Below are positions 8,712 through 15,987 of a stretch of DNA of 35,556 bases, piece by piece. Position numbers and translations under genes: made by a program. The stretch's first letter is position 1. Every line of letters starts with the position of its first letter. The notes beneath the pieces were generated by a model that was not told the DNA's origin, made no database searches, and was given only the letters and a program-made list of their open reading frames with translations. This DNA comes from CAMLLJ01 sp035759585 (GTDB lineage Bacteria > Gemmatimonadota > Gemmatimonadetes > Gemmatimonadales > GWC2-71-9), in NCBI GenBank assembly GCA_035759585.1, contig DASTUP010000186.1, positions 1 through 35,556 on the forward strand, written 5' to 3'.

Positions 8712-9278
8712 ATGGCCCATCCGGCAACCACGCCCACGAGCTTCGAGCGCGAGGCCCTGCCGCATCTCGACACGCTCTACCGCGTGGCGCTCCGGCTCAC
8801 CGGCGACGATGCGCCGGCCCAGGACCTGGTACAGGACACGATGCTCCGCGCCCTCCGCGGCTGGGGCGGGTTCCGGCCGGGTAGCAATGCCCGCGCGTGG
8901 CTCGTCACCATCCTCCGGAACACCTTCATCAATGAATACCGGCGCCGCCGCCGCGAGCCCGCGATGGTGGAGCTCGACGACGCCGCACCGCACGCGATCT
9001 ACGACGCGGTCGCCGACGCCGACCCGGAGGGCAGCTTCTTCGCGCGCATCGTGGACGAGCGGGTCCTCGCCGCCGTCGATGCGCTTCCCGCCGAGTTTCG
9101 CGAGGTGCTCGTGCTGAGCGACATGGAAGGGATGAGCTACGCCGAGATCGCTGCGGCGCTCGCGATTCCGCTCGGCACGCTCAAGTCGCGGCTCTTCCGC
9201 GGCCGGCGCCTCCTGCAGCGGCAGCTCTACGACCACGCCCTCGCGATGGGCTACATCTCTCCCCGGGAGGTCCGATGA
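8712..9278 (+). CDS. ECF RNA polymerase sigma factor, SigR-like
   Basis: 188-residue group IV sigma factor. Region 2 lies at ~18-80 (LVQDTMLRALRGW, LVTILRNTFINEYRRRRRE) and binds core polymerase and the -10 element. Region 4 lies at ~120-175 (FREVLVLSDMEGMSYAEIAAAL, GTLKSRLFRGRRLL) and carries the helix-turn-helix for the -35 element. A short tail (YDHALAMGYISP) resembles SigR/SigH-type factors that answer thiol oxidation. It is followed with ATGA overlap by a zinc anti-sigma factor gene, supporting that assignment. The ribosome site is poor (CAGGG directly before ATG). It heads a nine-gene run to 14816, so it probably controls its own operon. Confidence 0.93.
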   Translation: MAHPATTPTSFEREALPHLDTLYRVALRLTGDDAPAQDLVQDTMLRALRGWGGFRPGSNARAWLVTILRNTFINEYRRRRREPAMVELDDAAPHAIYDAVADADPEGSFFARIVDERVLAAVDALPAEFREVLVLSDMEGMSYAEIAAALAIPLGTLKSRLFRGRRLLQRQLYDHALAMGYISPREVR

Positions 9279-9517
9279 CCGAGCGCATCGACTGCGACCG
9301 CGCGCTCGCCGAGCTGCAGGATTACCTCCGGCGGGAGGAATCCCCGGGGCTCACGCCGCTGATCGAAGCGCATCTCGAGCGGTGTGCGCCCTGCTTCCGG
9401 CACGCGAGCTTCGAGCGGAACTTCCTCGAGATGCTGGGCAGCCGTGGTGCCGGCATCCGGTGTCCGGACACGCTTCGGCAGCGCATCCTCGACATCCTGC
9501 GGCGCCAGGCCCCCTGA
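9275..9517 (+). CDS. Zinc-binding anti-sigma factor, RsrA-like
   Basis: 80-residue cytoplasmic protein with the zinc anti-sigma signature H33-x3-C37-x2-C40 (AHLERCAPC), an upstream C7 and a later C63. In RsrA-type proteins such residues bind zinc and form disulfides on oxidation, releasing the sigma factor. The short helix-rich layout (RIDCDRALAELQDYL then FLEMLG, LRQRILDIL) fits. It overlaps the sigma gene by 4 bases and is translated with it. The redox-sensing role follows from family knowledge and has not been shown here. Confidence 0.88.
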   Translation: MTERIDCDRALAELQDYLRREESPGLTPLIEAHLERCAPCFRHASFERNFLEMLGSRGAGIRCPDTLRQRILDILRRQAP

Positions 9518-10308
9518 TCGCCGACCCTCCCTCCCCGGCGGCCGGTCTCCTCCTCTCCGCGGCGGTCGCCGCGCTCGCCGCCGGGCTCCGCACGCTGACG
9601 CCCGGCGGCGCCGCCGCCGCAACCGCCGTCGGAACCGCGATCCTCCTCGCCGCAGGGTGGGCGGGCGGGGCCGCGCTTGCCGCCTTCTTCGTCTCGAGCA
9701 GCGCCGTTTCGCGGCTCGAGCACCGGGCGCACCTGCTGCTCGATCCGAAGGGAAGCCGCCGCGATGCCGCACAGGTGCTCGCGAACGGCGGCGCAGCCGC
9801 GGCCGGCGCCCTGGCGGCAACGGTGCTCGGCAACAGCGACATGGCGCTCTGGATCGCGACGGCGCCACTGGCCGCAGCGGCGGCCGACACCTGGGCCACA
9901 TCGCTCGGCTCGCGCAGCCGGACGCCTCCGCGCCATCTCCTCACCGGCATCCCCGTGCCACCGGGAACCGGAGGCGGCGTGACGCCGCTCGGCAGCGCCG
10001 CCGCCCTGGCCGGTGGCGCCTTCACCGCCGCCGCGGCGGCCGTTGTGTCGCGCGACCCGGCGCTCCTCGCCGCCGGAATTATCATAGGAGTCGTCGGCAT
10101 GCTGGCCGACTCCGCGCTCGGCGGCTCGGTGCAGGCGCGGTTCCGCTGCCCCTCGTGCGGCACCGCCAGCGAATGGCCGGTCCACCGGTGCGGCACCGCG
10201 ACGATTCAGGAAGGAGGCGTGCGATGGCTGACGAACGACCTGGTCAACGCCCTGGCGACGACGCTCGCCGCCGTGCTCGGCGCGGCCGCCTGGCTCCTGG
10301 CGCACTGA
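9514..10308 (+). CDS. DUF92 family integral membrane protein (phytyl/prenyl-phosphate kinase-like)
   Basis: About 264 residues with six or more hydrophobic helices. The family signature is clear: AAFFVSSSAVSR near the first third, AAADTWATSLGS and GGGVTPLGSAAAL in the middle, and the C-terminal C-x2-C...H-x-CG followed by GGVRWLTNDLVNALAT. Plant VTE6 of this family phosphorylates phytyl phosphate; bacterial members are mostly uncharacterised. There is no ATG in a sensible place. CTG at 9514 is chosen because it overlaps the anti-sigma stop as CTGA and leaves the usual short N-terminus before the first helix; GTG at 9460 is the alternative. A prenyl-phosphate role would suit the downstream geranylgeranyl-reductase-like gene, but this is inference. 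Confidence 0.85.
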   Translation: MIADPPSPAAGLLLSAAVAALAAGLRTLTPGGAAAATAVGTAILLAAGWAGGAALAAFFVSSSAVSRLEHRAHLLLDPKGSRRDAAQVLANGGAAAAGALAATVLGNSDMALWIATAPLAAAAADTWATSLGSRSRTPPRHLLTGIPVPPGTGGGVTPLGSAAALAGGAFTAAAAAVVSRDPALLAAGIIIGVVGMLADSALGGSVQARFRCPSCGTASEWPVHRCGTATIQEGGVRWLTNDLVNALATTLAAVLGAAAWLLAH

Positions 10309-10736
10309 CGGCCGTCATTCTCTTCCTCGCCGCCTGCACTTCCGATTCGACCGCCCCAGACCTCGGCGGGGTCCTGCCGTTCGGCGAGGGCGCGTCAGGT
10401 GGCGGATCGGGCGGGACCGATCCCGGCAATGCCTCCGGAACGATCGTCGGTGAGTGGGAGCGTTTCGAGGTCGTCGCCTTCGACGGCGACTTCGTCACCA
10501 CCGCGATTCACTGGCTCTTCGATGCCGATGGCACCTGTGTCCGCGTCATCACGTCGACCTCGGCGAACGAGGGGATTCCCCGCACGGAGGTCCGCGAATG
10601 CACGTGGCGCGTCGGGCCGGCGGAGATCACGCTTGCGATCGGCACCGATCCCGAGTCCACGTTCCCGCTCGAGTTCGGCGGCTTCGATCCGGATCGCATG
10701 ATCCTCGATGGACTCGAGTATCAGCGAGTCCGTTGA
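10224..10736 (+). CDS. Putative lipoprotein of unknown function
   Basis: 170 residues. A lipobox (FLAAC, modified Cys38) follows an Arg-rich n-region and a short hydrophobic core. The mature part starts with a Gly/Ser/Pro linker, then a beta-rich domain (GTIVGEWERFEVVAFDGDF, AIHWLFDADGTCVRVI, ECTWRVGPAEITLAI) like small lipocalin-type or META-type lipoproteins that check GEWxxxx patterns. ATG at 10224 has AAGGAGG six bases upstream, but this lies inside the DUF92 gene (85-base overlap), where the sequence also encodes conserved residues. The only later start is CTG at 10305, which would leave too short a signal. It overlaps the next gene by 29 bases. No named family assigned. Confidence 0.72.
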   Translation: MADERPGQRPGDDARRRARRGRLAPGALTAVILFLAACTSDSTAPDLGGVLPFGEGASGGGSGGTDPGNASGTIVGEWERFEVVAFDGDFVTTAIHWLFDADGTCVRVITSTSANEGIPRTEVRECTWRVGPAEITLAIGTDPESTFPLEFGGFDPDRMILDGLEYQRVR

Positions 10737-11940
10737 CGTCCTGATCGCCGGCGCCGGGCCGGCAGGCAGTGCGGCCGCGCTCCTGCTGGCGCGCGCCGGC
10801 CACCGCGTCCTCGCCGCCGACCGCGCCGCGTTTCCCCGCGACAAGCCGTGCGCCGACTATCTCTCGCCGGGTGCGCTGCGCGTCCTCGATCGCCTTGGCG
10901 TGCTCGCGGAGGCGGAGGCGCTCGGGGCGCCGCTCCGGGGCATCCGGGTCACGTCGTCACGCGGCGGGCGCCTCGAAGGCGTCTTCGCGGAAGCCCCCGC
11001 CGGGCGGTTCGGCAGCGTCGAGGAGACCCGCGGCCTCTGCCTTCCCCGGCGCGAGCTCGACCTCCTTCTCGTCTCGGCCGCGCGCGCGGCGGGCGCGAGT
11101 ATCGCCGAGCGGACGATGGTCGAGGCGCTGGTCCATGCCGACGGCGGCGTCGGCGGCGCCGTCCTCCGCGATGCCGCCGGCACGCGCCGCGTCGTCACCG
11201 CGCGCGTCACGATCGGCGCCGACGGCCTGCGGTCCGCCACGGCGCGCGCGATCGGCGTCCGCATGCACCACCGGCCGCGACGCGTCGCCTTCGTCGCGCA
11301 CCTCGAGGGAATCGGGGGAGAGCCGGGACTCGCCGAGATGCTCGTGGGCGCCCGGGGATATGCCGGCCTCAATCCGCTCGCGGGCGGACTGACGAACGCG
11401 GCGCTGGTCGTTCCCGCCGGGGCGGCGCACGCCGCGCGCGGCGATCCGGAGAGCTTCTTCCTCGATGGCCTCGCGCAGTTCGCCGGACTCCGCAGGCGAA
11501 TGAGCGCGGCCCGCGTGGTGCGCCGGGTGCTCGTGACCGGGCCGTTCGCAGCGCAGTCCGGCACGCTGGTCACCGACGGCGCGGCCCTCGTCGGCGATGC
11601 GGCGAATTTCTTCGATCCCTTCACGGGCGAGGGCGTCTGCAGCGCACTGCGGGGCGCGGAGCTTCTTGCGGGCGTGCTGGCGGATGCGCTCGCCGTGCCC
11701 GGGCCGGTGCGGCGCCTGCAGCTCGAGCCGTACGTCGCCGCGCGGAGGCGGGCGTTCGCCGGCAAGCGGATCGTCGAGCGGCTCATCGGCGCCGCGATGG
11801 CGTTCCCGGCGATCTTCGACCACGCGATTCGCCGGATCGAGCGACGCGGACTCGCGCACACCCTCGTCGGTGTGACCGGCGAGTTCCTTCCCGCGCGCGC
11901 CGTGCTCAATCCTTCCTTCCTTGCCCGGGCGGTGCTCTGA
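10708..11940 (+). CDS. FAD-dependent oxidoreductase, geranylgeranyl reductase family
   Basis: 410-residue flavoprotein. The N-terminal dinucleotide-binding motif GAGPAGSAAALLLARAGH (residues ~15-32) ends in an acidic position that binds the FAD ribose. The C-terminal FAD signature GDAANFFDPFTGEGVCSALRGAELLA is typical of the geranylgeranyl reductase / PHBH superfamily. The family reduces isoprenoid double bonds or hydroxylates aromatic rings. DKPCADYLSPGALRVL near residue 50 matches the RDKPCGGGLS-type motif of the GGR branch. It starts inside the lipoprotein gene and is followed within 2 bases by a flavin reductase gene, a possible partner. The substrate is unknown; polyketide tailoring is an alternative to isoprenoid reduction. 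Confidence 0.88.
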   Translation: MDSSISESVDVLIAGAGPAGSAAALLLARAGHRVLAADRAAFPRDKPCADYLSPGALRVLDRLGVLAEAEALGAPLRGIRVTSSRGGRLEGVFAEAPAGRFGSVEETRGLCLPRRELDLLLVSAARAAGASIAERTMVEALVHADGGVGGAVLRDAAGTRRVVTARVTIGADGLRSATARAIGVRMHHRPRRVAFVAHLEGIGGEPGLAEMLVGARGYAGLNPLAGGLTNAALVVPAGAAHAARGDPESFFLDGLAQFAGLRRRMSAARVVRRVLVTGPFAAQSGTLVTDGAALVGDAANFFDPFTGEGVCSALRGAELLAGVLADALAVPGPVRRLQLEPYVAARRRAFAGKRIVERLIGAAMAFPAIFDHAIRRIERRGLAHTLVGVTGEFLPARAVLNPSFLARAVL

Positions 11941-11942
11941 GC

Positions 11943-12419
11943 ATGACGGACGTCGAACCTCCCGAATTCCGCCAGCTGCTCGGCCGCTTCGCCACGGGAG
12001 TGACCGTCGTGACGACCCGAGACGCGGACGGCAACCCCGTGGGCATGACGGCGAGCAGCCTCTCGTCGGTCTCGCTGGTGCCTCCGCTGCTGTCGGTCTG
12101 CGTCGAGCGCTCCGCGAACCTGCACGCGCCGATCGTCGCCGCCGAGCGCTTTGCGGTCAACATTCTGGCGGAACACCAGGAAGCGCTCTCGCGCCGCTTT
12201 GCAGGCCCGCAGGAAGGGCGCTTCGACGGCGTCGGCTACCGGATGAGCGAGAACGGGCTCGTGCTCCTCGACGGCGTCGTCGCGCACATCGAGTGCGAGC
12301 GGGAGCGGGTGTACGAGACCGGCGACCACGCGATGATCCTCGGCCGCGTCGTCGGCGGCGCCACCCGCGATGCGCGGCCCCTCCTCTACTACCGCGGCGG
12401 ATACGCTGCGCTCGGCTGA
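11943..12419 (+). CDS. Flavin reductase family protein
   Basis: 158-residue FMN-binding split-barrel protein. Family features are FRQLLGRFATGVTVVTT at the start, GMTASSLSSVSLVPPLLSVCV (flavin contact), and the C-terminal HAMILGRVV...PLLYYRGGYAAL. These proteins use NAD(P)H to make reduced flavin for a two-component monooxygenase, or bind flavin themselves. Its position 2 bases after the flavoprotein gene suggests it supplies reduced flavin within the same pathway. It overlaps the methyltransferase gene by 50 bases. Confidence 0.9.
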   Translation: MTDVEPPEFRQLLGRFATGVTVVTTRDADGNPVGMTASSLSSVSLVPPLLSVCVERSANLHAPIVAAERFAVNILAEHQEALSRRFAGPQEGRFDGVGYRMSENGLVLLDGVVAHIECERERVYETGDHAMILGRVVGGATRDARPLLYYRGGYAALG

Positions 12420-13101
12420 GGGCCGGCTCGGCACGAGCCCGCTCGGCACCGAGCTGCTCGACGATCCGGGCGCGGATCCCGCGACCGTCCGCGCCTCGCT
12501 CCGGCACATTGCGCGCGCCAACCGATGGTTCGGCGGCCGCGCCGCGGTGCTCTGGGGCCTGCGGCGCGCGCTCCGCGGCACGGCCCCCGGGAGCCGCGTA
12601 TCGCTCCTCGACATCGGGACGGGTGCGGGAGACCTGCCGCGCGCCGCGGAGCGCTGGGCGCGACGGCGGGGATTTCACCTCGAGGTGTTCGGCCTCGAGC
12701 GGAGCGCGGCGGCGGCGGCGCTCGCCCGGGCGCATGGGGTTCCTGCCATCGTCGCGGACGCCGGCGCCATCCCGGTGCGCCCGGGGAGCGTCGATGTCGT
12801 CCTGCTGAGCCAGGTCGCCCACCACTTCGCTCCCGCGTCCGCCGAAACGCTCTTCCGGTCCTGCCACCGCATCGCCCGGCGGGCGCTCGTGGTCGCCGAC
12901 CTGCGGCGCTCGCGCGCGGCCGCGGCCGCATTCTCGGTCGGATCGCGCCTGCTTCGCTTCGATCCCGTCACCCGGGCCGACGGCCACACGTCGATCCGCC
13001 GCGGCTACTCGGCCGCCGAGCTCGCGGCGCTTCTCCCACCCGAGGCGGAGATCGCGCGCCGGCCCGGATGGCGGCTCGTCGCGGTCTGGCCCGCCGGCTG
13101 A
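12370..13101 (+). CDS. Class I SAM-dependent methyltransferase
   Basis: 243 residues. Motif I (LLDIGTGAGDLP, ~75-86) binds S-adenosylmethionine, an acidic residue ends beta-2 (VFGLERS), and VVLLSQVAHHF is motif IV/post-IV. N-terminal RHIARANRWFGG resembles UbiE/menG-like and polyketide O-methyltransferases. ATG at 12370 is used; it starts inside the flavin reductase gene and no later ATG precedes motif I. Its TGA shares one base with the next ATG (TGATG). It probably methylates a product of this cluster. The acceptor atom is not readable. Confidence 0.88.
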   Translation: MRGPSSTTAADTLRSAEGRLGTSPLGTELLDDPGADPATVRASLRHIARANRWFGGRAAVLWGLRRALRGTAPGSRVSLLDIGTGAGDLPRAAERWARRRGFHLEVFGLERSAAAAALARAHGVPAIVADAGAIPVRPGSVDVVLLSQVAHHFAPASAETLFRSCHRIARRALVVADLRRSRAAAAAFSVGSRLLRFDPVTRADGHTSIRRGYSAAELAALLPPEAEIARRPGWRLVAVWPAG

Positions 13102-13574
13102 TGCGGACGATCGACGAGGCCTGGGTCGATGCGCCGGTCGACGCCGTCTTTGCCGCGGCGGCGGATGTCGAGCAGTGGCCCGGCATCCTGCCGCACTACC
13201 GCTGGGTCCGAATGCTCGAGCGGCACGCCAGCGGCGGGCTGGTCGAGATGGCGGCGTGGCGGCCGTTCGGCCCGCTCCGCTATCCCACCTGGTGGGTGTC
13301 CGAGATGGAGCGGGACCCCGCGGCGGCCACGGTCCGCTACCGCCACGTGCGTGGTATCACGACGGGAATGGATGTCGAGTGGAAGATTGTGGGCGAGGGG
13401 GAGCGCGCCCGCGTCACCATCGTGCATGAGTGGCGCGGCCCGGGCTGGCCGCTCATCGGACGTCCGGCCGCGGAGTGGGTGATCGGTCCCGTCTTCATAC
13501 ACGGGATCGCATCGCGAACGCTCGCGGGGATCAGGCGGCATGTGGAACGGGCGCAGCGCCCGCGGGGAGCGTGA
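13101..13574 (+). CDS. SRPBCC (START-like) protein, polyketide cyclase/dehydrase type
   Basis: 157-residue single-domain protein. It has the SRPBCC pattern: an opening beta strand and helices (VDAPVDAVFAAAADVEQWPGILPHYRWVRML), six antiparallel strands, and a long C-terminal helix (IHGIASRTLAGIRRHVE). Such folds form a deep hydrophobic pocket and include aromatase/cyclases of type II polyketide systems and coenzyme Q-binding proteins. Lying between a methyltransferase and a ketosynthase gene, it most likely folds or binds a ketide or lipid intermediate. Its TGA directly abuts the ketosynthase ATG. Confidence 0.85.
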   Translation: MRTIDEAWVDAPVDAVFAAAADVEQWPGILPHYRWVRMLERHASGGLVEMAAWRPFGPLRYPTWWVSEMERDPAAATVRYRHVRGITTGMDVEWKIVGEGERARVTIVHEWRGPGWPLIGRPAAEWVIGPVFIHGIASRTLAGIRRHVERAQRPRGA

Positions 13575-14816
13575 ATGCAGGAGCGAAGAGTCGTCATCAC
13601 CGGCATCGGCGTGATCACCCCCATCGGGGTCGGCGCGGACGCGATGTGGGCCGGCCTCCGGCGCGGAACCTCGGCCGTGCGCGAGGTGACGCGCTTTGAC
13701 CCGGCGCCGTTCCGCTCGCGCATCGCGGCCGAGGTGCGCGACTTTCATCCGACCGACCACATCGAGGCGCGGCGCGCGCGGCGGCTCGACCGGTTCTCGC
13801 AGTTCTCCGTCGCCGCGACGCGCCTCGCGCTCGAGGATGCCGCGCTCGACCTCGAGCGCGAGGACCGCGATCGCGTCGGCGCCATGATGGGCACGGCGCT
13901 CGGCGGCGTGGCGCATGGGGAGGCGCAGTCGCGGGCGTTCTACCAGGAAGGGCCGAAATCGGTCGATCCCTGGCTCGCGCTGAGTGTCTTTGCCGGGGCC
14001 GCGAGCTGCAACATCGCAATCGACTTCCGGCTCTCCGGCCCCAACTCCACGAACGGCATGAGCTGCGCATCGGGAACGATCGCCGTGGGGGAGGCATACC
14101 GCGCCATTGCCCGCGGCGACGCGGACGCGATGGTGGCCGGCGGAGCGGAGGCGCCGCTCGCGCCGCTCTGCTTCGGCGCCTTTGCGTTCATCCGCGCGAT
14201 GTCCACGCGCAACGACGACCCCGCGCGCGCCAGCCGGCCGTTCGACGCCGGCCGCGACGGCTTCGTGATGGGCGAAGGTGCGGCGGTGCTGGTTCTCGAG
14301 GAGCGGGGCCGGGCGCTCGCGCGCGGTGCGCCGGTGTACGGCGAGATCTGCGGCTACGGGCTCACCAACGACGCGCATCACATGACCGCCCCGCGCCCGG
14401 ACGGCGCGCAGGCGGCGCGCGCGATGCGGATCGCGCTTGCGGCGCAGTCGGTCCGCCCTGAGGAAGTCGGCTACCTGAATGCACACGGCTCCTCGACCCC
14501 GCTCAACGATCCGACGGAAACCGCGGCCGTGAAGGCCGTGTTCGGCGAGCACGCCTACCGCCTGGCCGTGAGCGGCACCAAGGGCTACTACGGCCACGCC
14601 CTCGGCGCGAGCGGGGCCATCGAGGCGGCGATCTGCGCACTCGCATCGCGCCACGGATGGCTCCCCCCGACCATCAACCTCGACGATCCCGATCCCACCT
14701 GCGATCTCGACTACCTGGCCCACACCGGCGGGCGCGACGCGTCCCCCGAGTATCTCCTCAGCAACTCGTTCGGCTTCGGCGGGATCAACGCGTCGCTGCT
14801 CTTCCGGAGAGCCTAG
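13575..14816 (+). CDS. Beta-ketoacyl-[ACP] synthase, FabF-like
   Basis: 413-residue condensing enzyme. The thiolase-fold triad is intact: C164 (GMSCASG), H304 (NAHGSSTPLND) and H341 (KGYYGHALG). K336 and the C-terminal NSFGFGGINASLLF loop are also present. It should catalyse decarboxylative Claisen condensation on ACP-bound acyl chains. It ends a cluster of tailoring genes rather than sitting in a fab operon, and no ACP, ketoreductase, malonyl transferase or chain-length-factor gene is in the window, so it may borrow primary-metabolism ACP. Placement suggests a specialised fatty-acid or polyketide product rather than bulk lipid synthesis. Confidence 0.93.
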   Translation: MQERRVVITGIGVITPIGVGADAMWAGLRRGTSAVREVTRFDPAPFRSRIAAEVRDFHPTDHIEARRARRLDRFSQFSVAATRLALEDAALDLEREDRDRVGAMMGTALGGVAHGEAQSRAFYQEGPKSVDPWLALSVFAGAASCNIAIDFRLSGPNSTNGMSCASGTIAVGEAYRAIARGDADAMVAGGAEAPLAPLCFGAFAFIRAMSTRNDDPARASRPFDAGRDGFVMGEGAAVLVLEERGRALARGAPVYGEICGYGLTNDAHHMTAPRPDGAQAARAMRIALAAQSVRPEEVGYLNAHGSSTPLNDPTETAAVKAVFGEHAYRLAVSGTKGYYGHALGASGAIEAAICALASRHGWLPPTINLDDPDPTCDLDYLAHTGGRDASPEYLLSNSFGFGGINASLLFRRA

Positions 14817-14855
14817 CCGGCGCGGCACGCGCTGGCGGGCACCCCCGGTCCGCCC

Positions 14856-14861
14856 TACAAT
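14856..14861 (+). promoter_or_regulatory. Possible -10 element of the aquaporin gene
   Basis: TACAAT matches the -10 consensus at 5 of 6 bases, 60 bases before the ATG. No good -35 box lies 17 bases upstream (TGGCGG), so this is a weak or activator-dependent candidate. Confidence 0.35.
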
Positions 14862-14867
14862 TCCTCC

Positions 14868-14889
14868 CGGCCGGAATCCCATCCGGCCG
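14868..14889 (+). other. Hairpin in the aquaporin leader
   Basis: CGGCCGG and CCGGCCG flank an 8-nt loop. It lies at the expected transcript start and before the AAGGAG ribosome site at 14911. It could also act as a weak terminator for the ketosynthase operon, though no T-tract follows. Confidence 0.4.
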
Positions 14890-14920
14890 CCACCCTGTCC
14901 TGCGCCCTGCAAGGAGACCA

Positions 14921-15607
14921 ATGCCCTCGCTCAGTCGTCGATTTGTCGCCGAGCTGATCGGCACCTTCGCGCTCGTGTTCTTCGGAGCTTCCGCCTCGAT
15001 CGCGGCGGCATATCCCGGATCGGGGATCGGGCTCACCGGCGTCGCCATTGCGCACGGCATCGTGCTCGCCATCGGCGTGACCATGACGATGTACATCTCG
15101 GGCGGCCACCTCAATCCCGCCGTGTCGCTCGGCTTCCTGGTGGCGCGCCGGATCGACGCGAGGACGTTCCTCGTCTACTTCGCAGCGCAGGTGCTCGCAG
15201 CGGTCCTCGCCGGTCTCGCGCTCAAGGCTGCGTGGCCCGAGGCGCTCGCCCGGATCGCGGCGTACGGCACCCCGCAGCTCAACCTGAGCGTCAGCATCGG
15301 ACAGGGGATTCTGCTCGAGGCGTTGATGGGCTTCTTCCTGATGTCGGCCGTGTTCGGGACAGTGGTGGCGGCGGGAGCGCATCGGATGGGCGGCTTCGGC
15401 GTCGGGCTCACGCTCGTCTTCCTCATCATCGGCCTCGGCCCGCTCACCGGCGCCGCGGTGAATCTCACCCGCGCCCTCGGCCCGGCCATCGCCTCCGGCA
15501 CCTGGACCGGCCAGGCGGTCTACTGGGTCGGCCCCGCGCTGGGTGCCGTGATCGCGGCGGTCGTGTGGGACAAGTTCCTGCTGCGGGACGACACCGTCCC
15601 GGCGTAG
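14921..15607 (+). CDS. Aquaporin (MIP family) with altered second NPA motif
   Basis: 228-residue channel with six membrane helices and two half-helices. The first pore motif is canonical (GGHLNPAVSLG, NPA at 65-67). The second, normally NPA, reads NLT at 181-183, followed by the conserved selectivity-filter Arg184 and ALGPA. The N-terminal ELIGTFALVFFG is typical of water/glycerol channels. The start follows a strong AAGGAG site. NPA asparagines form the proton barrier; Asn181 is retained but the helix-capping Pro and Ala are not, so solute choice may differ. It is a single gene on + strand, convergent with the ccm operon. Confidence 0.92.
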   Translation: MPSLSRRFVAELIGTFALVFFGASASIAAAYPGSGIGLTGVAIAHGIVLAIGVTMTMYISGGHLNPAVSLGFLVARRIDARTFLVYFAAQVLAAVLAGLALKAAWPEALARIAAYGTPQLNLSVSIGQGILLEALMGFFLMSAVFGTVVAAGAHRMGGFGVGLTLVFLIIGLGPLTGAAVNLTRALGPAIASGTWTGQAVYWVGPALGAVIAAVVWDKFLLRDDTVPA

Positions 15608-15765
15608 GGCCGTCCGAGGCGACACATCGGTGCTCGCCGTGGGAGCGAGGGGGTCGTTGCGGCAGGCGGGCATGGGCCAAGCGCGATAACGCGAAAGCTT
15701 CTGAAGGCTCGCGAAGGGGCTCCGCGTGTGCGACAGCCTTCGCTCACCTGGCGGTATTTGAAGGA

Positions 15766-15835
15766 ATTGTTCGTGGGCTCCCTGCGCGCCCGACGCACGG
15801 AGCCGCTGGGTAAGCCCACAAAAAGATCAGCTCCG
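15766..15835 (+). repeat. Diverged 70-nt repeat, copy A
   Basis: Ungapped alignment to 21471-21540 gives 51 of 70 identical bases, with a nearly invariant core (CGCACGGAGC near 15794 and AAGCCCA near 15812). Both copies keep CGGAGC and GCTCCG arms separated by exactly 26 bases (here 15798-15803 and 15830-15835). Copy A has further pairings: GTGGGCT/AGCCCAC (15773, 15813) and GGCTCC/GGAGCC (15776, 15799). It lies between 3' ends of convergent genes. Confidence 0.6.
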
Positions 15836-15964
15836 ATTCCACCATGGGTTCGGAGCTGCCACGACCGCGGAACTTCCGCAATTTTCCCGTTTCCCACTTT
15901 CGCGCTTTCGCACTTCTGCCGAACCCCCGCCCGACGCGCCGCAACTCCGCCCGACGCCGGCGCT

Positions 15965-15987
15965 TTTCGTCCTTTCGTCCTTTCGTG
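15965..15987 (+). repeat. TTTCGTCC tandem repeat shared in inverted form with 21409-21425
   Basis: Two full units and a partial third. The 17 bases 15971-15987 are the exact reverse complement of 21409-21425. Surrounding bases (a GTAA...GC-GC-CACACGAAA context on the other strand) are also similar. Confidence 0.55.

Noticed and set aside
15752..15775. Integron attC-like bases on the minus strand of repeat copy A
   Set aside because: The AACAATTCCTTCAA run recalls attC sites, but no matching core site or complementary outer boxes were found, and no integrase gene is present.
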